Source of the DNA: Carettochelys insculpta
Lineage: Eukaryota > Chordata > Testudines > Carettochelyidae
Length of the DNA: 64,000 nt
Assembly: GCF_033958435.1 (NCBI RefSeq)
Contig: NC_134139.1
Coordinates: forward strand, 208,241,501 to 208,305,500
Reading direction: 5' to 3'
Part shown: piece by piece, positions 53,176 to 64,000 of the stretch
Layout of the letters: the number at the start of each line of letters is the position of its first letter
Numbering within the stretch: position 1 is the first letter of the stretch
Notes under the pieces: generated by a model
The model's database searches: none
Seen by the model: the letters and a program-made list of their open reading frames with translations, nothing else
Told to the model about the DNA's origin: nothing
Program-made: the position numbers and the translations under genes

Positions 53176-54889
53176 CACCGCCAGCAGAAACACCAATCCT
53201 AGCGCTGGGCGCTCTGCTACTCAGCTGGGCAGCCCCTGACTCTCTCCTGGTCGGCCACCCTGGGACGCCTGGGCCAGAGCTCCGCTCCCTGTGGAGTTAC
53301 ACCGTCCCTCCCGAGCTCTAACCTAACTCTCCCATGTGCAGCTTCAGATGTTTGCATCCCGTTCCGCCGTCAGCACACACTGAGGACGACCCGGCCGGCT
53401 GATGGGAAAGGGGCCTTTGAAAGGCCACGGAGATTCGTGTCACCATGACGCGTGAGGCTCAGAGTAGGCGTGGGGATAGTTCCAGGACTGACTGCCCTAA
53501 GCTCCGCACCCTGAGCCCTTGGCCCCACCCCTGCCAGAGTAAGGAGCTGGGCACCTTCCTACCTTGCACTGTGGACAGGGGGCAGGGTCTCTCTTGGGGA
53601 CACAAGCCCCAGCCCTGCCCTTTTCTGTGCCCACCAGAGCCCAGCCCCCCTTTTGGCCGCTGGCCCCGGTTCTGCAGCCCACCATGGCTCTCACATCCCA
53701 CTCCCCCAGCAACGGGAACCCCTGGATTCCTCCGGCCCCTGCTGCCTGACCCCAGGAGCAGCCAGGCAGCCCCAGGACCGGCCCCAGAAGCATCCAGGCA
53801 GACGTGTGGCCCTGTCCTGGTCTGGGTTGCAGCTGCCCTGCAGCCCCTGCCTTCTCAGCGGGCCAGAGTGTAGTGGCCAGGGCCACCCCGGTGTGTTGGG
53901 AAGGCTTCCCCGGCCTCTTACTCTCCACCCAGGAGAACAGCTGATCCCGGCCCTCTCTGTAGCAGACCTGACCGAGCGTGAAAACCGCCAGGTCCCCTCT
54001 TTAGTTTCCTGTTCTGGCGACTAACCCCAGCGGGAAGCTGTGAGGACACAGGCACGGCGTGGGCGCTAGAAACGCCCCTGGAACGCCGGCCGTGTGCGTT
54101 AGCGTCCTGCTGGCACACATCCCCTGGCACAGCTTGCAGCAATCACACCGCCAGTGGCAGCGTCGCTCTGCCCTGGTTCTGCGCAGCACCCCACACCAGA
54201 GCGGCGGGGGGGCGTACCAAGAGAACACACTGCATTCGGTGCTCCCCGCTTACAGGCCCCCTACAGCCTGCACAATGGCCAGGCCCTTGTTTCCTTTGGA
54301 ACCGCTTCCCAGCACATGGGGTGTTATGCGTTCCTTCTGCAACATCCCCAGTAAAACCCCGAGAGCGCCAGTCCTTTGCATGCCTGTTTTTACTGCCTCT
54401 GTGACTTCAAACCCCGGCTCCCCTCCCGGCTGAGCAAGCAAAACAAGAAGGGAAACCTTACAGAAGGGAAATAAACCCCAGTGGCTAACAAAACAAGGGC
54501 CTGATTCTCTCCAGCTGCCCTGAGATAGCATCGCTCGCTGGGTAATTGAGACCATCTGCTGGCTAAGGAAGTGGAACAGGATGGATACCCTGGAAGAGGA
54601 GAGTTTGTGTCTGCTAGAGGAAGGCTTTCTGCAGCCGCACGTCACAGAATCTCTGGCGGTATTGGACGCTGGTTGCCGGTTGCTCTTTGAGGTGGAGGCT
54701 GTAGCGCACTTCACACATGAGGCAGGGACACACGGTAACAGGGTGAGCCCAATGCATCCCCACTGCAGCCTCTGGCCCCAAGGGCTAGAGGCCAGAGGGG
54801 AGGTCCTGTGTTCCCTGTCTGGTGAAAGACAGGTGCTGTGCAGCTGAGTGGCAGAGTGCCCACAGCCACCACAGCCAGCAAAGTGTGTT
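53176..54889. other. GC-rich intronic DNA, no gene recognised
   Basis: Several long frames on both strands, none with a recognisable motif or splice-bounded exon. Confidence 0.45.
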
Positions 54890-55110
54890 CCTATTTGGTG
54901 GTGCGCATCCAGATGGGCCTCAGCGCACAAAACAAAATTTATTCCGTACATAGATGACAAAAATGAGAGGGAACTCTGGGGAGATCCCAGCACTGGTGCA
55001 CTGGGCAGCCGGACCACAGCACCCCTAGCAGCAGGGCTCCGGGCAACCAGCCCCGGAGCACTGGACAGTGCAGTCTGAGTGCTGGGCAGGCAGTGTGGCC
55101 CCAGTACCAG
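54890..55110 (-). repeat. GTGCACC/AATAAATTT repeat, copy 2
   Basis: Contains 'ggtggtgcgcatccag', 'caaaacaaaatttattccgt', 'gatcccagcactggtgcact' in the same order as copy 3. It is longer than copies 1 and 4, so the family has at least 150 bp more sequence. Confidence 0.6.
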
Positions 55111-55404
55111 CTGTGCTGAGGGCCTGTGGGAGGCCGGTAGACCATTCCCAGTCTGGGCCAGCCAGACCGGAACACTGGAACATCTGGACAGGCCTGACCT
55201 AGGGCTGGAGTCTGGGCTGTTCTTAGAATGTACAGGGTCTTATGCACCCCTGCCAGGCGCCCAGTGTGACTTGTTTCCAACCACCCCCCACAGCCTGGGG
55301 CCCCTCCCTATGATCTGTCCCCCCCCGCCTTTCCCCCATGGCATTGCAATGTACTAACCACTAGTCCACCCGGCCCTTGGCTTCTGCCGCCCCCTGCCTC
55401 CCAC

Positions 55405-55625
55405 AGCCACCTACATGTGCTCCTCAGTGGTGCACAACTGCACAGGCCTTGGTGCGCTTAACAAAATTTATTCCACACATCAATATACAATATTAGAGGG
55501 CATGCGGTGAGGTCCCAGCACTGGGCACTCAGCAGCAGGGACAGCACCCCCCCAGGGCCAGTGCCCCAGGCAACGAGCCCCTGAGCCACTCCCGGGCTCC
55601 CAGCCCGTATTGAATACACCACAGC
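55405..55625 (-). repeat. GTGCACC/AATAAATTT repeat, copy 3
   Basis: 'cagtggtgcacaactg', 'aacaaaatttattccacaca', 'gaggtcccagcactgggcac'. Same orientation as copy 2, about 300 bp away, so the two may be a local duplication. Confidence 0.6.
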
Positions 55626-55639
55626 TCATTACAGCAAAG

Positions 55640-56800
55640 ACCTAGTGTCATGTGGCTGAACTGTTATTTTGGGGCTGGAAACCATTTTAATGCCCAGTGT
55701 GGCTATTGGCTCCAGATGTTGTGCTGGGGGGGGGGGGCGCCTTGTGAGGTGTCAAATGAAACCTGATGATGCCCTGAATCCCTGTACGCTACTTGTGTGT
55801 CTGTATCATGTGTGCAGGTAAGGTTAGAGATTCTAGCTCTGCAGCTGTGTGAGAAATGTTTCAGTGCCGAGGTTCACAAAGGGAGGTGGGGCTCCACCCC
55901 AGCCTGGGGAATAGACGGAGCAAAGGCCCAACGGCCAACACCCCTTTTGTGATGGTGGGATTTCCCTACTGGGGCTGCAACGAATGGAAACTCAGCACAG
56001 AGACCCACCAGGTCAGGTGATAAGCCAAGGCCTATGGAGAAGAATGGAATTTTCCCTCTGCTTATGAGAAGCTCTAAGATGGGCCCTGGCAGGGACTTTC
56101 TTTGTTCTTCATTCCCGACAAGTTAAGCCTGTCTGGACTGGGGGCCCATCCCGGAGAGGATGATGTGGATTTAGCAGTGTCCACCTTGGATCTTTTGTCT
56201 CATAGGCTCCAAGGGTCCATGTCCCAGCCTGTGGACCCCAGCGGGCCGGATCTACAGTGCTCCCATGACTGAATCTATGTAACCTGAAATAAACTTTCAG
56301 GGACGTTCAAGAATCAGCAAATAACATCCCTGGCTGCATCAGTAGTTGTGACTGATGCATGTAAAGTGTTGCTTTAACAATTCTTCTCTCTAACCTTGTT
56401 CTTTCTTTTGTGTTAATAAACCCTTAGATATTAGATCCAAAGAATTGGTGAGCGCGTTGTTTGGGTCAGATCCGAGTATCTATTGACTGGGGTCTGGGGC
56501 TGGGCCCTTTGGGGTCTGAAGAACCTGTGTAGTGTTGGGTGAAACAGGCTTAAGAGCTTCTCGCCTGAATTTGGGGGTTGTTGGTCTGGGCTGGTAGCGG
56601 CTGGGAAGTCTTTGGGTTTGCTTGGATGGCTTCTGGCTGGCCATAGGGGCTGGCGGAGGGGCTGCGGAGGCTGGTTGGATTTGCCTTAGAAAGAAGGAAA
56701 TCCCAGCCTGGGGCTGTGAGTAGCCCAGCTTCTAAGCAAAGGTACCTGGAGTGATTCTCTAGCTGTGCCCAGAAATACCATCCTATCACACCTAGCAGCT
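55640..56800 (+). repeat. Possible LTR-type or other interspersed repeat
   Basis: Contains 'ttgtgttaataaacccttag' with an AATAAA signal (about 56415) and 'gaagaacctgtgtagtgttg' downstream. The style matches sequence I associate with repeated elements in reptile genomes, but I cannot place ends or a family. Confidence 0.33.
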
Positions 56801-58287
56801 CTAGTCAGTATGTCCAACTTGGCTGGAGAGCCATGCACAAGTGGCTAACCACTCCCCTGACCATCTGGTCCCAGCTCCCACTCGATGTGCACCACAAACC
56901 TGGGACAGCTAGAATGGGATCTGCCTCCGCTGGGGTCATGACGGAGTCCCTGCCCAGATTATCCAAGGGACCCTGTTTCTCTTAGGTCAGTTCAAAAGCC
57001 CCAGCCCCATGCTTAGCCCTAGTGCTGGGAAGGGAGGTCTGCTGGTCATTACTGATGGCGCCTGAAGACAGAGGGCTCTGGATGGGTCGAGCTGGGGCAG
57101 GAACAAGGTTGTGGCTCTCTAGGTCATGTGTAACCGCAATAAGCCTCGTGTGCCAGTTCAAGAAAAATGTGCAAGGCCAAATGAATTTGCAGATTTGAAC
57201 TGGAGCCACCGTGTTTATTTCCAGGGAATAACTGGAGGCAGAAAGTCAGATTCAGCTGAAGGTATCAATGTCCTGATCCCAATTAGCTTTGATGGAGCCA
57301 AACATCTGCTGCCAAGAAGCTTTGCTGCAGTGGAATCAGCCCAGCCATATGTGTGTTTTACAGCGCTAGAAGGTTTTGCTTTAGATATTTCAATGGCCTT
57401 GATAAAAGATGCTGGGCAGTAGAGGTAGGGAAGCCTGCACCATTGGTACACCAGGGAGGTCAATATGTCCGCCCTCAGCCCCCAGGCATGCAGAATTGTC
57501 CTCTTTGTGTGCAGCAATGTGCACCAGCTTTCCACACTGCATCCTCCACCGTGTATTACCGGGGCGTTGGTCAGCGCTGGCGTGCTGCCTGTTTGCTCAC
57601 CTCAGCGATGTCCTGCTGAGGCCTGGTCTACATGCAAACACTGGATCAGCCTCGCTACCGCAGGTGGGATGTGAAAATGCCCTGCTGGTGGAGCGTCCGT
57701 AGGGAGACTCAAACCCTCGTGCAGGCACAGCGAGGCCAAAAGAGGAATTCTTCCATGGGCCTCCGGACTGCCTCTTGGAGAAGTGCGGGAGTAACCACCG
57801 CAACGGGAAAATACCTTCTGCCAATGCAAGGACTGGCAACACTCCGGTGCTAGGGCTGCTGTGCCGCGGCTGGGCTTTTGTCGGGTAGACGCAGCCTCAT
57901 GGTCTTGAGTAACCCAGTTCATCATGCTCCAGCTACCGATCTTGACACTTTATCATCCCCTATTCTCAGTTTACTAATCAACAGCCCTGGTCCTCAGACG
58001 GAACCGTGGGATGCACGGGGTTAAGCTCTGCCCCTGGTGACGATGGACCTCTCGCTCCTCCTTGTTGCTCTCTGTTTCAGCTCCTTCCTGGCCCATGATG
58101 GCACTTTGCCTCTCCTCCCCTCATGACTGCTTAGCTTCTGTAGAAGCCCAAAGTGGCTTCAACGCCACCGCGGCCAAGGGTCACTCGGCCACTGCTGCCA
58201 TCTGTGGAGCTGGCTCAGTGGAGAATTGTCAACTGTTTCAGGGGTTCTCCGCAGGGAGAGTTGGACCACAGCACACTCGGGCATGAA
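56801..58287. other. No gene recognised
   Basis: Intronic sequence without a recognised exon or repeat. Confidence 0.42.
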
Positions 58288-59205
58288 CCATTTGTTCAAC
58301 ATCTTTATCAGTGGCCTGGAGGAGGGGATGGATTGCGCCCTCAGCAAATTTGCAGATGACACTAAGCTAGGGGGTCAGGTAGGTATTTTGGAGGGTGGAG
58401 AGAGGGTCCAGAATGACCTAAACAAATTGGAGGATTGGACCACAAAGAAATCTGATGAGGATTAACAAGGACAAGGGCAGAGTCCTGCACTTGGGATGGA
58501 AGAATCCCAAGCATTGTTACAGACTGGGTGCTGACTGGTTAAGCGGCAATTCTGCAGAAAAGGCCCTGGGGATTACAGTGGATGTGAGGCTGGATATGAG
58601 TCAACAGTGTGCCCTCGTAGCCATGAAGCCGAACGGTATATCAGGGTGCATTAGGAGGAGCATTTCCAGCAGATTTAGGGAAGTGCTTTTTCCACATCTG
58701 GAGTACTGTGTCCAGTTCTGAGCCCCCCTGATATAGAAAGTATGTGGACGGAGAGGGCCCAGCAGAGGGCAAAATAAACGATGAGGGGGCTGCAGCACAT
58801 GACCTACGAGGAGAGGCTGAGGGATTTGGAGTTTTTTACTTGCAGAAGAGAAGAGTGAGGGGCGATCTGATAGCAGCCTTCAACTGCCTGAAGGGGCATT
58901 GCACAGAGGCTGGGGAGAGGCTGTTCTCAGTGGTGACAGATGGCAGAACAAGGAGTAATGGTCTGAAGTTGAAGAGGGAGAGGTGTAGGTTGGATATTAG
59001 GAAAAACTACTTCACCAGGAGGGTGGTGAAGCACTGGAACGTGTTACCTAGAGAGCTGGTGGATTCTCCATCCCTAGAGGTTTTTAAGTCCCGGCTTGAC
59101 AAAGCCCTGGCTGGGATGATTTAGTTGGGGTTGGTCCTACTTTGAGCAGGGGGCTGGACTCGATGACATCCTGAGGTCTCTTCCAGTCCTGGGATTCTAA
59201 GAATA
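58288..59205 (+). mobile_element. CR1 3' half including RT catalytic box
   Basis: NHLFNIFISGLEEGMDCALS, KFADDTKLGG (F-A-D-D intact), LNKLEDWTTKKSDED, a frameshift near 58460, then MRINKDKGRVLHLGW, LGITVDVRLDMSQQCALVA, and C-terminal [34 protein letters not shown] and the tail GATGACATCCTGAGGTC, GGGATTCTAAG. Broken by frameshifts near 58460 and 58720-58800. Confidence 0.9.
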
Positions 59206-59281
59206 GATCCCGACAAACACGCCTGTGTCTGCCTGCTGATGCGTGGGAACTGCTCATTAATGCCAATCAGCATTAGGGGTG

Positions 59282-59628
59282 ATTAAATAACAGCCTTCAA
59301 CTTCCTCAAGGGGAGCTCTAAAGAGGAGAGTGAGACACTGTTCTCAGTGGTGACAGATGACAGAACAAGGAGCAATGGTCTGAAGTTGAAGAGGGAGAGG
59401 TGTAGGTTGGAGATTTAGGAAAAACTACTTCCCCAGGTGGTGGTGAAGCACTGGAATGTGTTACCTAGAGAGGTGGTGGATTCTCGAGCCCTCTAGGTTT
59501 TTAAGTCCCATCTTGACAAGGTCCTGGCTGGGATGACTTAGTGGGGGTAGATCCTGCTTGAAGCAGGGGGCTGGACTCTGATGACCTCCTGAGGTCCCTT
59601 CCAGCCCTGGGATTCTCTGATTCTATAA
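59282..59628 (+). mobile_element. CR1 3' fragment
   Basis: Starts 'gattaaataacagccttcaa', and ends GATGACCTCCTGAGGTC, 'gggattctctgattctataa'. It follows another CR1 tail in the same orientation by about 80 bp. Confidence 0.9.
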
Positions 59629-60308
59629 TGCAATTCAGGCTCATCTGGTTTCAAAGGGGACTAGGTCAAAGTGCTCTGACAAACACCTACCACGAGTTAC
59701 AGAGCAGATTCACTCCCCAGCTTGCCACAGCCAAACCGTTCACACAGACAAGCCCTTATCGCATGGAAGGTTCAACAGAACTGCCTTGAAGCACAGCCCT
59801 CTGCCTTACGATTCCTCTGATCAGGCAGCTCGATTTTGCCGGGGAGCCAAAGCCTTGAGCGCAGAGGCTCAGCCACACCCAAGCCGTGTGTGTGAGTTTT
59901 TCATGGGTGCAGACAAAGTCTTGTCAGGGTGGAGAGGGCAGAGTGGGAGCGGACACTAGTGAGCTGGAGTGATACTGAAGGTAAACCCCGGTGAAGCCCA
60001 GCAGAGAGGGATAAACACAGGCTGAGTATAAAGAGCCGTGTTACACACAGGGCAGTGCCAGACCGCACGGCAGAATGTCGTGAAGGAGGAGTCGGTTGTG
60101 TTATGAGCATTACATTTGCAGGTACCAGGACACAAGAAAATACAAGTGGGAATCTCGCCTAATTCTTCGGGGCACAGATTAGTCACTTACCTGCAGGGCT
60201 GGGGGGACGGAGGGAACAATTCTTCTCCCCTCTAGCCAAGAGCTAGGCCTACACAGCCTCCCTGGGAGAAGACAGCAAGAATTCGCACTCTGGATAGTGG
60301 CTGCTTAC
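59629..60308. other. Intronic sequence, nothing recognised
   Basis: No repeat or additional exon recognised next to the collagen exon. Confidence 0.42.
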
Positions 60309-60356
60309 CTATTTCGCCGCCCATGTCTCCTTTCTCTCCTTTCTGGCCTCGATCAC
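60309..60356 (-). CDS. SCARA5: SCARA5 collagen-like exon
   Basis: A 48-nt exon between acceptor TTTCCTAG (AG at 60358-60357) and donor AATAG/GTAAGC (60309/60308). It encodes G-D-R-G-Q-K-G-E-K-G-D-M-G-G-E-I: five Gly-X-Y triplets starting from a split Gly codon, with charged K-G-E-K-G-D typical of scavenger-receptor collagen domains. Phase 1 on both sides, the rule for collagen-like exons, and in phase with the SRCR exon at 45614-45808. The short length and strand fit SCARA5, whose collagen region precedes SRCR. Most of the collagen domain must be coded further upstream, beyond the window. Confidence 0.85.
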   Translation of the reverse strand: MIEARKERKETWAAK

Positions 60357-60574
60357 CTAGGAAATGGAAGAAAGATTGTATCAGGTGGTGATAGGCTAAA
60401 TTCATCACAGTGCCTCTGGCTCACAAACCAAATGGGCATAAAGCCAGAAAACTTTGTGGATAAAATATTCTAGACATATTATTAATTTCATGAGTTGTTT
60501 CCTGTTTGGCAACCAATACCAAATAGATAAAACCTACTGCTGTATTTCTTTCATCTCATATATACATACATATT

Positions 60575-60890
60575 TACACCTAGCCTGTGGAACTCACTGC
60601 TGCACGATATAATGGAAGCAAAGCTTTCATTTCACAAACGCACATATATTTACACGTAACCTGCGGCACTCACCACTACCAGACACGATAGACGCAAATA
60701 GGTTACTTCACAAGACTGAAAAGGATTTGGTGTTTATACAGAAAAGAACAGCTTCTCAGGCTACACATGACAGCATATGATCTGAGGGGGTCCTCAGCTG
60801 ACTGCCAGCCAGGGTGAGGAAGAGATTTCTCTCTGTGACCCAGTATGACACAGTGAGATGCCTCACCAGCCTTCCGCTGGAGCACACAAT
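60575..60890 (+). mobile_element. Old CR1/L3-like 3' fragment
   Basis: 'gcctgtggaactcactgctg', 'atggaagcaaagctttcatt' and, further on, 'cagggtgaggaagagatttc' follow the order of a LINE ORF2 end and 3' UTR. Part of it is duplicated (60575-60620 and 60655-60700). Confidence 0.45.
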
Positions 60891-61140
60891 CTGAACACGC
60901 ATGAAAGGTGGTCCTGGAGCAATAATACAGCAGCTTTCCTCCCAAGGAAGATTTCAGCGGCGTGCAAACAGAAATCCCCTGCACCATCCAACACTCCTGG
61001 GAGAAGCAGGGCACTGAGGCAAGCCCAAATACCTCCACTCCCACTCCTATTTTGCTGGGCAAACCCCTTCACAGCACTTGTCTGAATGGATGGGTTGTTC
61101 TTCCTTCTCTCTGTGCCGCAGCTCATCCCAGAAGGCCTAA

Positions 61141-61255
61141 TTTGAGATGCTGGCCTAGGCCCCGCCCCTTCTGCCCTTGGTCCCTCCCCTTCCAGGGCAC
61201 GGAGCCAGGCCTCCCTCCCACTTTGCCTTGGGGCCCATGGTGGCTGTAGGTCCTG
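61141..61255. repeat. CCCCGCCCCTTC-rich repeat, second copy
   Basis: Same block order as 27150-27275, including 'ttggggcccatggtggctgt'. Confidence 0.55.
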
Positions 61256-61841
61256 CTCTGTGCTCCTGCCCTTTCTCTAGGCATGTCCCTGGGGCCCAGC
61301 CGGAGGCATGCGGGGATGGCTGCCGAGAATCTTCCCGGCAAGGCGTGCTGGGCCTGGCTACACAAACACAGCTGACACAGGGCTGGGTGACAAAGAACTG
61401 ATGCCAGATCACACAGCCCCTCTAACTGGGTCAGCCGAGAGTGTCACAACATCGCTTACATAAGCACAGCTGTTCCTGAGCGGGTGCGTCAGGCTTGTGC
61501 AAAGAGCGTGCGGCTGAAGCAGCTGGTGCTGGCTATATCAGAGGCACGGCACGGGCCTAGCCAGAGAATGGTGATACGCAGCTTCCTCGGCATTGCTGCC
61601 TATTCCATGTACCGCACCCGCAGCTCCCAGCCACTGCAGAAGTGTCCCAGCGAATGGGCTGCTCCGGCCAGCTGCCGACAGATGAAGTCCTGAGTGGAAC
61701 TTGCGGGACAAAAGCTGGCATAGCCAAGATGCATCTAACATGCACTCATCTAGTGCGCTGGTGCGTACACACAACAGCCAGAGACGGGACCACCATATGC
61801 CCTACGAAAACCATCCCCTAGTCTGTCATCCCCACCAAGGT
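61256..61841. other. Unassigned intronic sequence
   Basis: No exon or repeat recognised. Confidence 0.4.
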
Positions 61842-61935
61842 GCCCACTAATTTTTAAACAACTGTGTGTGGAATAAATTTTGTTATATGCACTGAGGTGT
61901 GTCCAGATGTGCACCACCCATAGAAACACAGCCTG
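61842..61935 (+). repeat. GTGCACC/AATAAATTT repeat, copy 4
   Basis: 'aaggtgcccactaattttta', 'gtggaataaattttgttata', 'gatgtgcaccacccatagaa'. The best preserved left part of the family. Confidence 0.6.
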
Positions 61936-62125
61936 CCGGGACTGAGGACCCCCTTGAGGTCCCTTCCATCCCTACATGTCTAGGTGTAACCCCATTGAAC
62001 ATGTAAGGGAAACTGAGGCACAGAGGCTCCACTTCTATTTCCTCCTGGCCAGGAGCACAGCAAGTGTGCCCTGCTTGGTGGCTTTCATAACCATTTGCCA
62101 CTCATTAGCTCCATGATGGCTCACT
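61936..62125. repeat. CR1/SINE tail and MIR-like relics
   Basis: 'cccttgaggtcccttccatc' (61952 on) is a plus-strand CR1-type tail, and 'agggaaactgaggcacagag' (62006 on) is MIR-like. Confidence 0.45.
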
Positions 62126-62129
62126 CAGG

Positions 62130-63320
62130 AGCCCTCTACACCCCACTGCGTGACTGACCGGCTTTGCGTCCTTGGTCCAACATTGTTCGGGATCTTCTTT
62201 GCACTCCTCCTGAAGCACACCTTTGGGTCTTCAACAGAGGGGATCTTTTTGCACACAAGATCTGGTGGGAAACTGTTTAATCTTGCAAGGCTAAAAGCTA
62301 AGGTGTGGGAAGTCCTCATCAGAGACATGCTGTTCTCGGATGACGCTGCTGTCATGTCACACACAGAAGACCAGCTTCAGAAACTGCCGGATCAGTTCTC
62401 CAAAGCGTGCAAGGACTTTGGGCTTACCATCAGCCTAAAGAAGACAAACGTACTCGGTCAGGATGTTGCTAAATCCCCATCAATCAGCATTGACAACTAT
62501 ACGTTAGAGGTCGTCCACGAGTTCGTTTACCTCGGGTCCACCATCACTGACACCCTGTCGTTGGACACTGAGCTAAATAGGAGGATTGGAAAAGCGGCCA
62601 CAACTCTGTCCAGACTCAGCAAGAGAGTGTGGAATAACAACAAGCTGTACACTCACACCAAAATGCAAGTCTACAGAGCCTGCATCCTCAGCACCCTCCT
62701 TTATGGCAGCGAGACTTGGACCCTGTATGCCCGCCAGGAAAAGAGGCTGAACGTCTTCCACTTGTGCTGCCTCAGGCGCATCCTTGGAATATCATGGAAG
62801 GACAGAGTGTCCAACACCGCCGTCCTCGAGCAAGCTGGAATCCCAACCATGCACACCCTCCTCAGGCAGCGTCGACTCCGCTGGCTTGGCCACGTCCACA
62901 GGATGAATGATGAAAGGATCCCAAAAGACATCCTGTATGGTGAGCTAGCCTCTGGCAAAAGACCTCCCGGACGCCCCCAGTTGGGTTACAAAGATGTTTG
63001 CAAGAGGGACCTCAGGGAGGTAGACATCGAGCTGGACAGCTGGGAGGAGCTGGCAGACGATCGCAGCAGATGGAGGCAGGAACTACACAAGGGCCTTCAG
63101 AAGGGTGAGATGAGCTAGCAGAGGAGAAGCGAGCCCACAGAAAGCACAGTAAGGACCTGCCAGACACCCATTACACATGCAACAGATGCAGCAGGGTCTG
63201 TCACTCTCGTGTGGGCCTTCACAGTCACAGTCAATGCTGCAAATGATGATCCCAAATGGAACTACGAAGGGCGCGATCCATAGTCTGCGCAGACTGAAGG
63301 ATGCTACTACACCTAAGTTA
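62130..63320 (+). mobile_element. Non-LTR retrotransposon, 5'-truncated, with C-terminal zinc finger
   Basis: Begins in the RT palm and includes the rest of ORF2 and a 3' UTR ending near 'aggatgctactacacctaag'. The family is different from the CR1 copies and from the minus-strand LINE at 6932. I do not assign its clade. Confidence 0.8.
62150..63118 (+). pseudogene. LINE ORF2 RT C-terminal part (322 codons), then frameshift
   Basis: VLGPTLFGIFFALLLKH (box B region), DMLFSDDAAV (catalytic box, F-S-D-D), LKKTNVLGQD, FVYLGSTITD, LLYGSETWTLY, RRILGISWKDRVSN, RLRWLGHVHRMND and GKRPPGRPQLGYKDVCKRDL. The frame stops at 63118. In a shifted frame (about 63120-63247) a Y-x-C-x2-C-x11-H-x3-type finger (CNRCSRVCHSRVGLHSHSQC) follows, so the original protein ended with a zinc finger and one frameshift separates it. 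Endonuclease and RT N-terminus are missing. Confidence 0.82.
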
Positions 63321-64000
63321 AGCTAAGCACAGGCTGCAGGTTGTTTAGAGGTGGGAAGCAGCGCAGGGTCTGGGCATCATCTCCAGCATGTCCCTCCAGA
63401 GATGGCCTAGGTGCTGGGTGGATCATTCCTCTGCTTCTTAACCCCTTCTCCCTCTCGCCTGAGCTTCCCGGAGAGGAACAAATTACCCCTCCCATGTCCA
63501 GCATGCGGTGGGGGCAGGGAGGAGAACCCGGTAGGCGGTCCTTAGGGAAGCCCCACCTCCCTGCTGGGAATGGGAGGCAGTGGGGCTTGCTGTCCCTCGG
63601 CTCTTGGGAGGCAGCTGCAGATCTGAGTGACACCCTTTGCTAAGGGCAGCAGCAGCTTTCTGGGCCAGATCTCAGTGGGTGCAAATGCATGTCACTGGTG
63701 GGTCACAGCAGCTGGAGATCTTCCCCTCCAGTCGTCCTGGCTGCTCCAAGGAACGGACGCGGGAGAGGTCTCCAGGGTACCAGTCGCACAGCCAGGCTGG
63801 GAACCAAGCATGGGCCCATGTAGCCCAGAAACAGATGCTGGACTAAAATCTCCTCCGTGAGCCGCTCCCTCTCAGCCACATCCTTTGTCCGACAGGCCCG
63901 GGGCAAATGCCTCGTGCCCCACGCGGTTAGAGTCGCTTGCTCGGTTTAAAGGTCGTCTTCATCTTCTCTCTTGGACGAGCCTCTCCCAGGCAGCCCTTCC
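63321..64000. other. No gene recognised; right edge of window
   Basis: No SCARA5 exon (coiled coil or collagen) is seen in these last 680 bases, so the next upstream exon lies beyond the window. Confidence 0.45.

Larger units (their letters stand above)
45809..60308 (-). other. SCARA5: SCARA5 intron between collagen and SRCR exons (14.5 kb)
   Basis: Bounded by donor AATAG/GTAAGC at 60308 and acceptor CCCCGACAG at 45809. Phases agree (G + CT gives Ala). A further small collagen exon inside it cannot be excluded but none is seen. Confidence 0.75.

Noticed and set aside
53445..54433. Overlapping 120-140 residue frames as additional SCARA5 collagen exons
   Set aside because: No run of Gly-X-Y triplets between consensus splice sites was found on the minus strand here.
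8600..63320. Reverse-transcriptase frames as host genes or telomerase
   Set aside because: All have LINE-type boxes and CR1 or other LINE 3' tails, and are truncated; none is a host gene.

Overview
The window is a stretch of vertebrate nuclear DNA, most probably from a turtle (cryptodiran). The evidence is dense CR1 LINE debris in both orientations, tRNA-derived SINEs resembling the tortoise Pol III SINE, a DIRS retrotransposon, several hAT families, MIR/L2-type relics, and three spliced exons of an animal gene. A crocodilian is a less likely alternative. No bacterial-type genes, operons or CRISPR arrays are present.

The only host gene I can support is SCARA5 (scavenger receptor class A member 5) on the minus strand. 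A 48-nt collagen (Gly-X-Y) exon lies at 60309-60356. The first half of the SRCR domain is at 45614-45808, and the last coding exon, with the second half of the domain and the stop codon, is at 31394-31530. All three have consensus splice sites and join in phase 1. The two introns between them are about 14.5 and 14.1 kb. Earlier exons (cytoplasmic tail, membrane segment, coiled coil, most of the collagen) must lie beyond position 64000. Positions 1-30863 are downstream intergenic DNA.

Layout. 1-400: inverted copies of a short repeat with a hammerhead-like core. 560-5400: a broken, 3'-truncated DIRS element (gag, RT/RNase H, start of the tyrosine recombinase). 5.9-9.9 kb: LINE fragments, including a tRNA-headed insertion at an RT catalytic box and a 5'-truncated CR1 with an open 1.1-kb reading frame. 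11.3-13.3 kb: a fold-back element with a complete-looking hammerhead core and 14-bp target duplications, followed by three hAT copies. 14.9-18.2 kb: a possible solo LTR, a 2.5-kb minisatellite of 41-bp units, and another hammerhead-family copy. 18.2-30 kb: CR1 copies, a second minisatellite and GC-rich DNA without recognised genes. 31.4-60.4 kb: SCARA5 exons and repeat-filled introns, with several clear nested insertions and exact target-site duplications. 62.1-63.3 kb: a LINE reverse-transcriptase fragment with a C-terminal zinc finger.

The most interesting signal is the set of short retroelements carrying hammerhead-ribozyme cores (CTGANGA, stem II, GAAA, stem III, cleavage triplet). They often occur as head-to-head inverted dimers flanked by perfect 9-14 bp target-site duplications. 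This arrangement resembles the terminal repeats of Penelope-like elements, but I see no Penelope protein here, so the assignment is inference.
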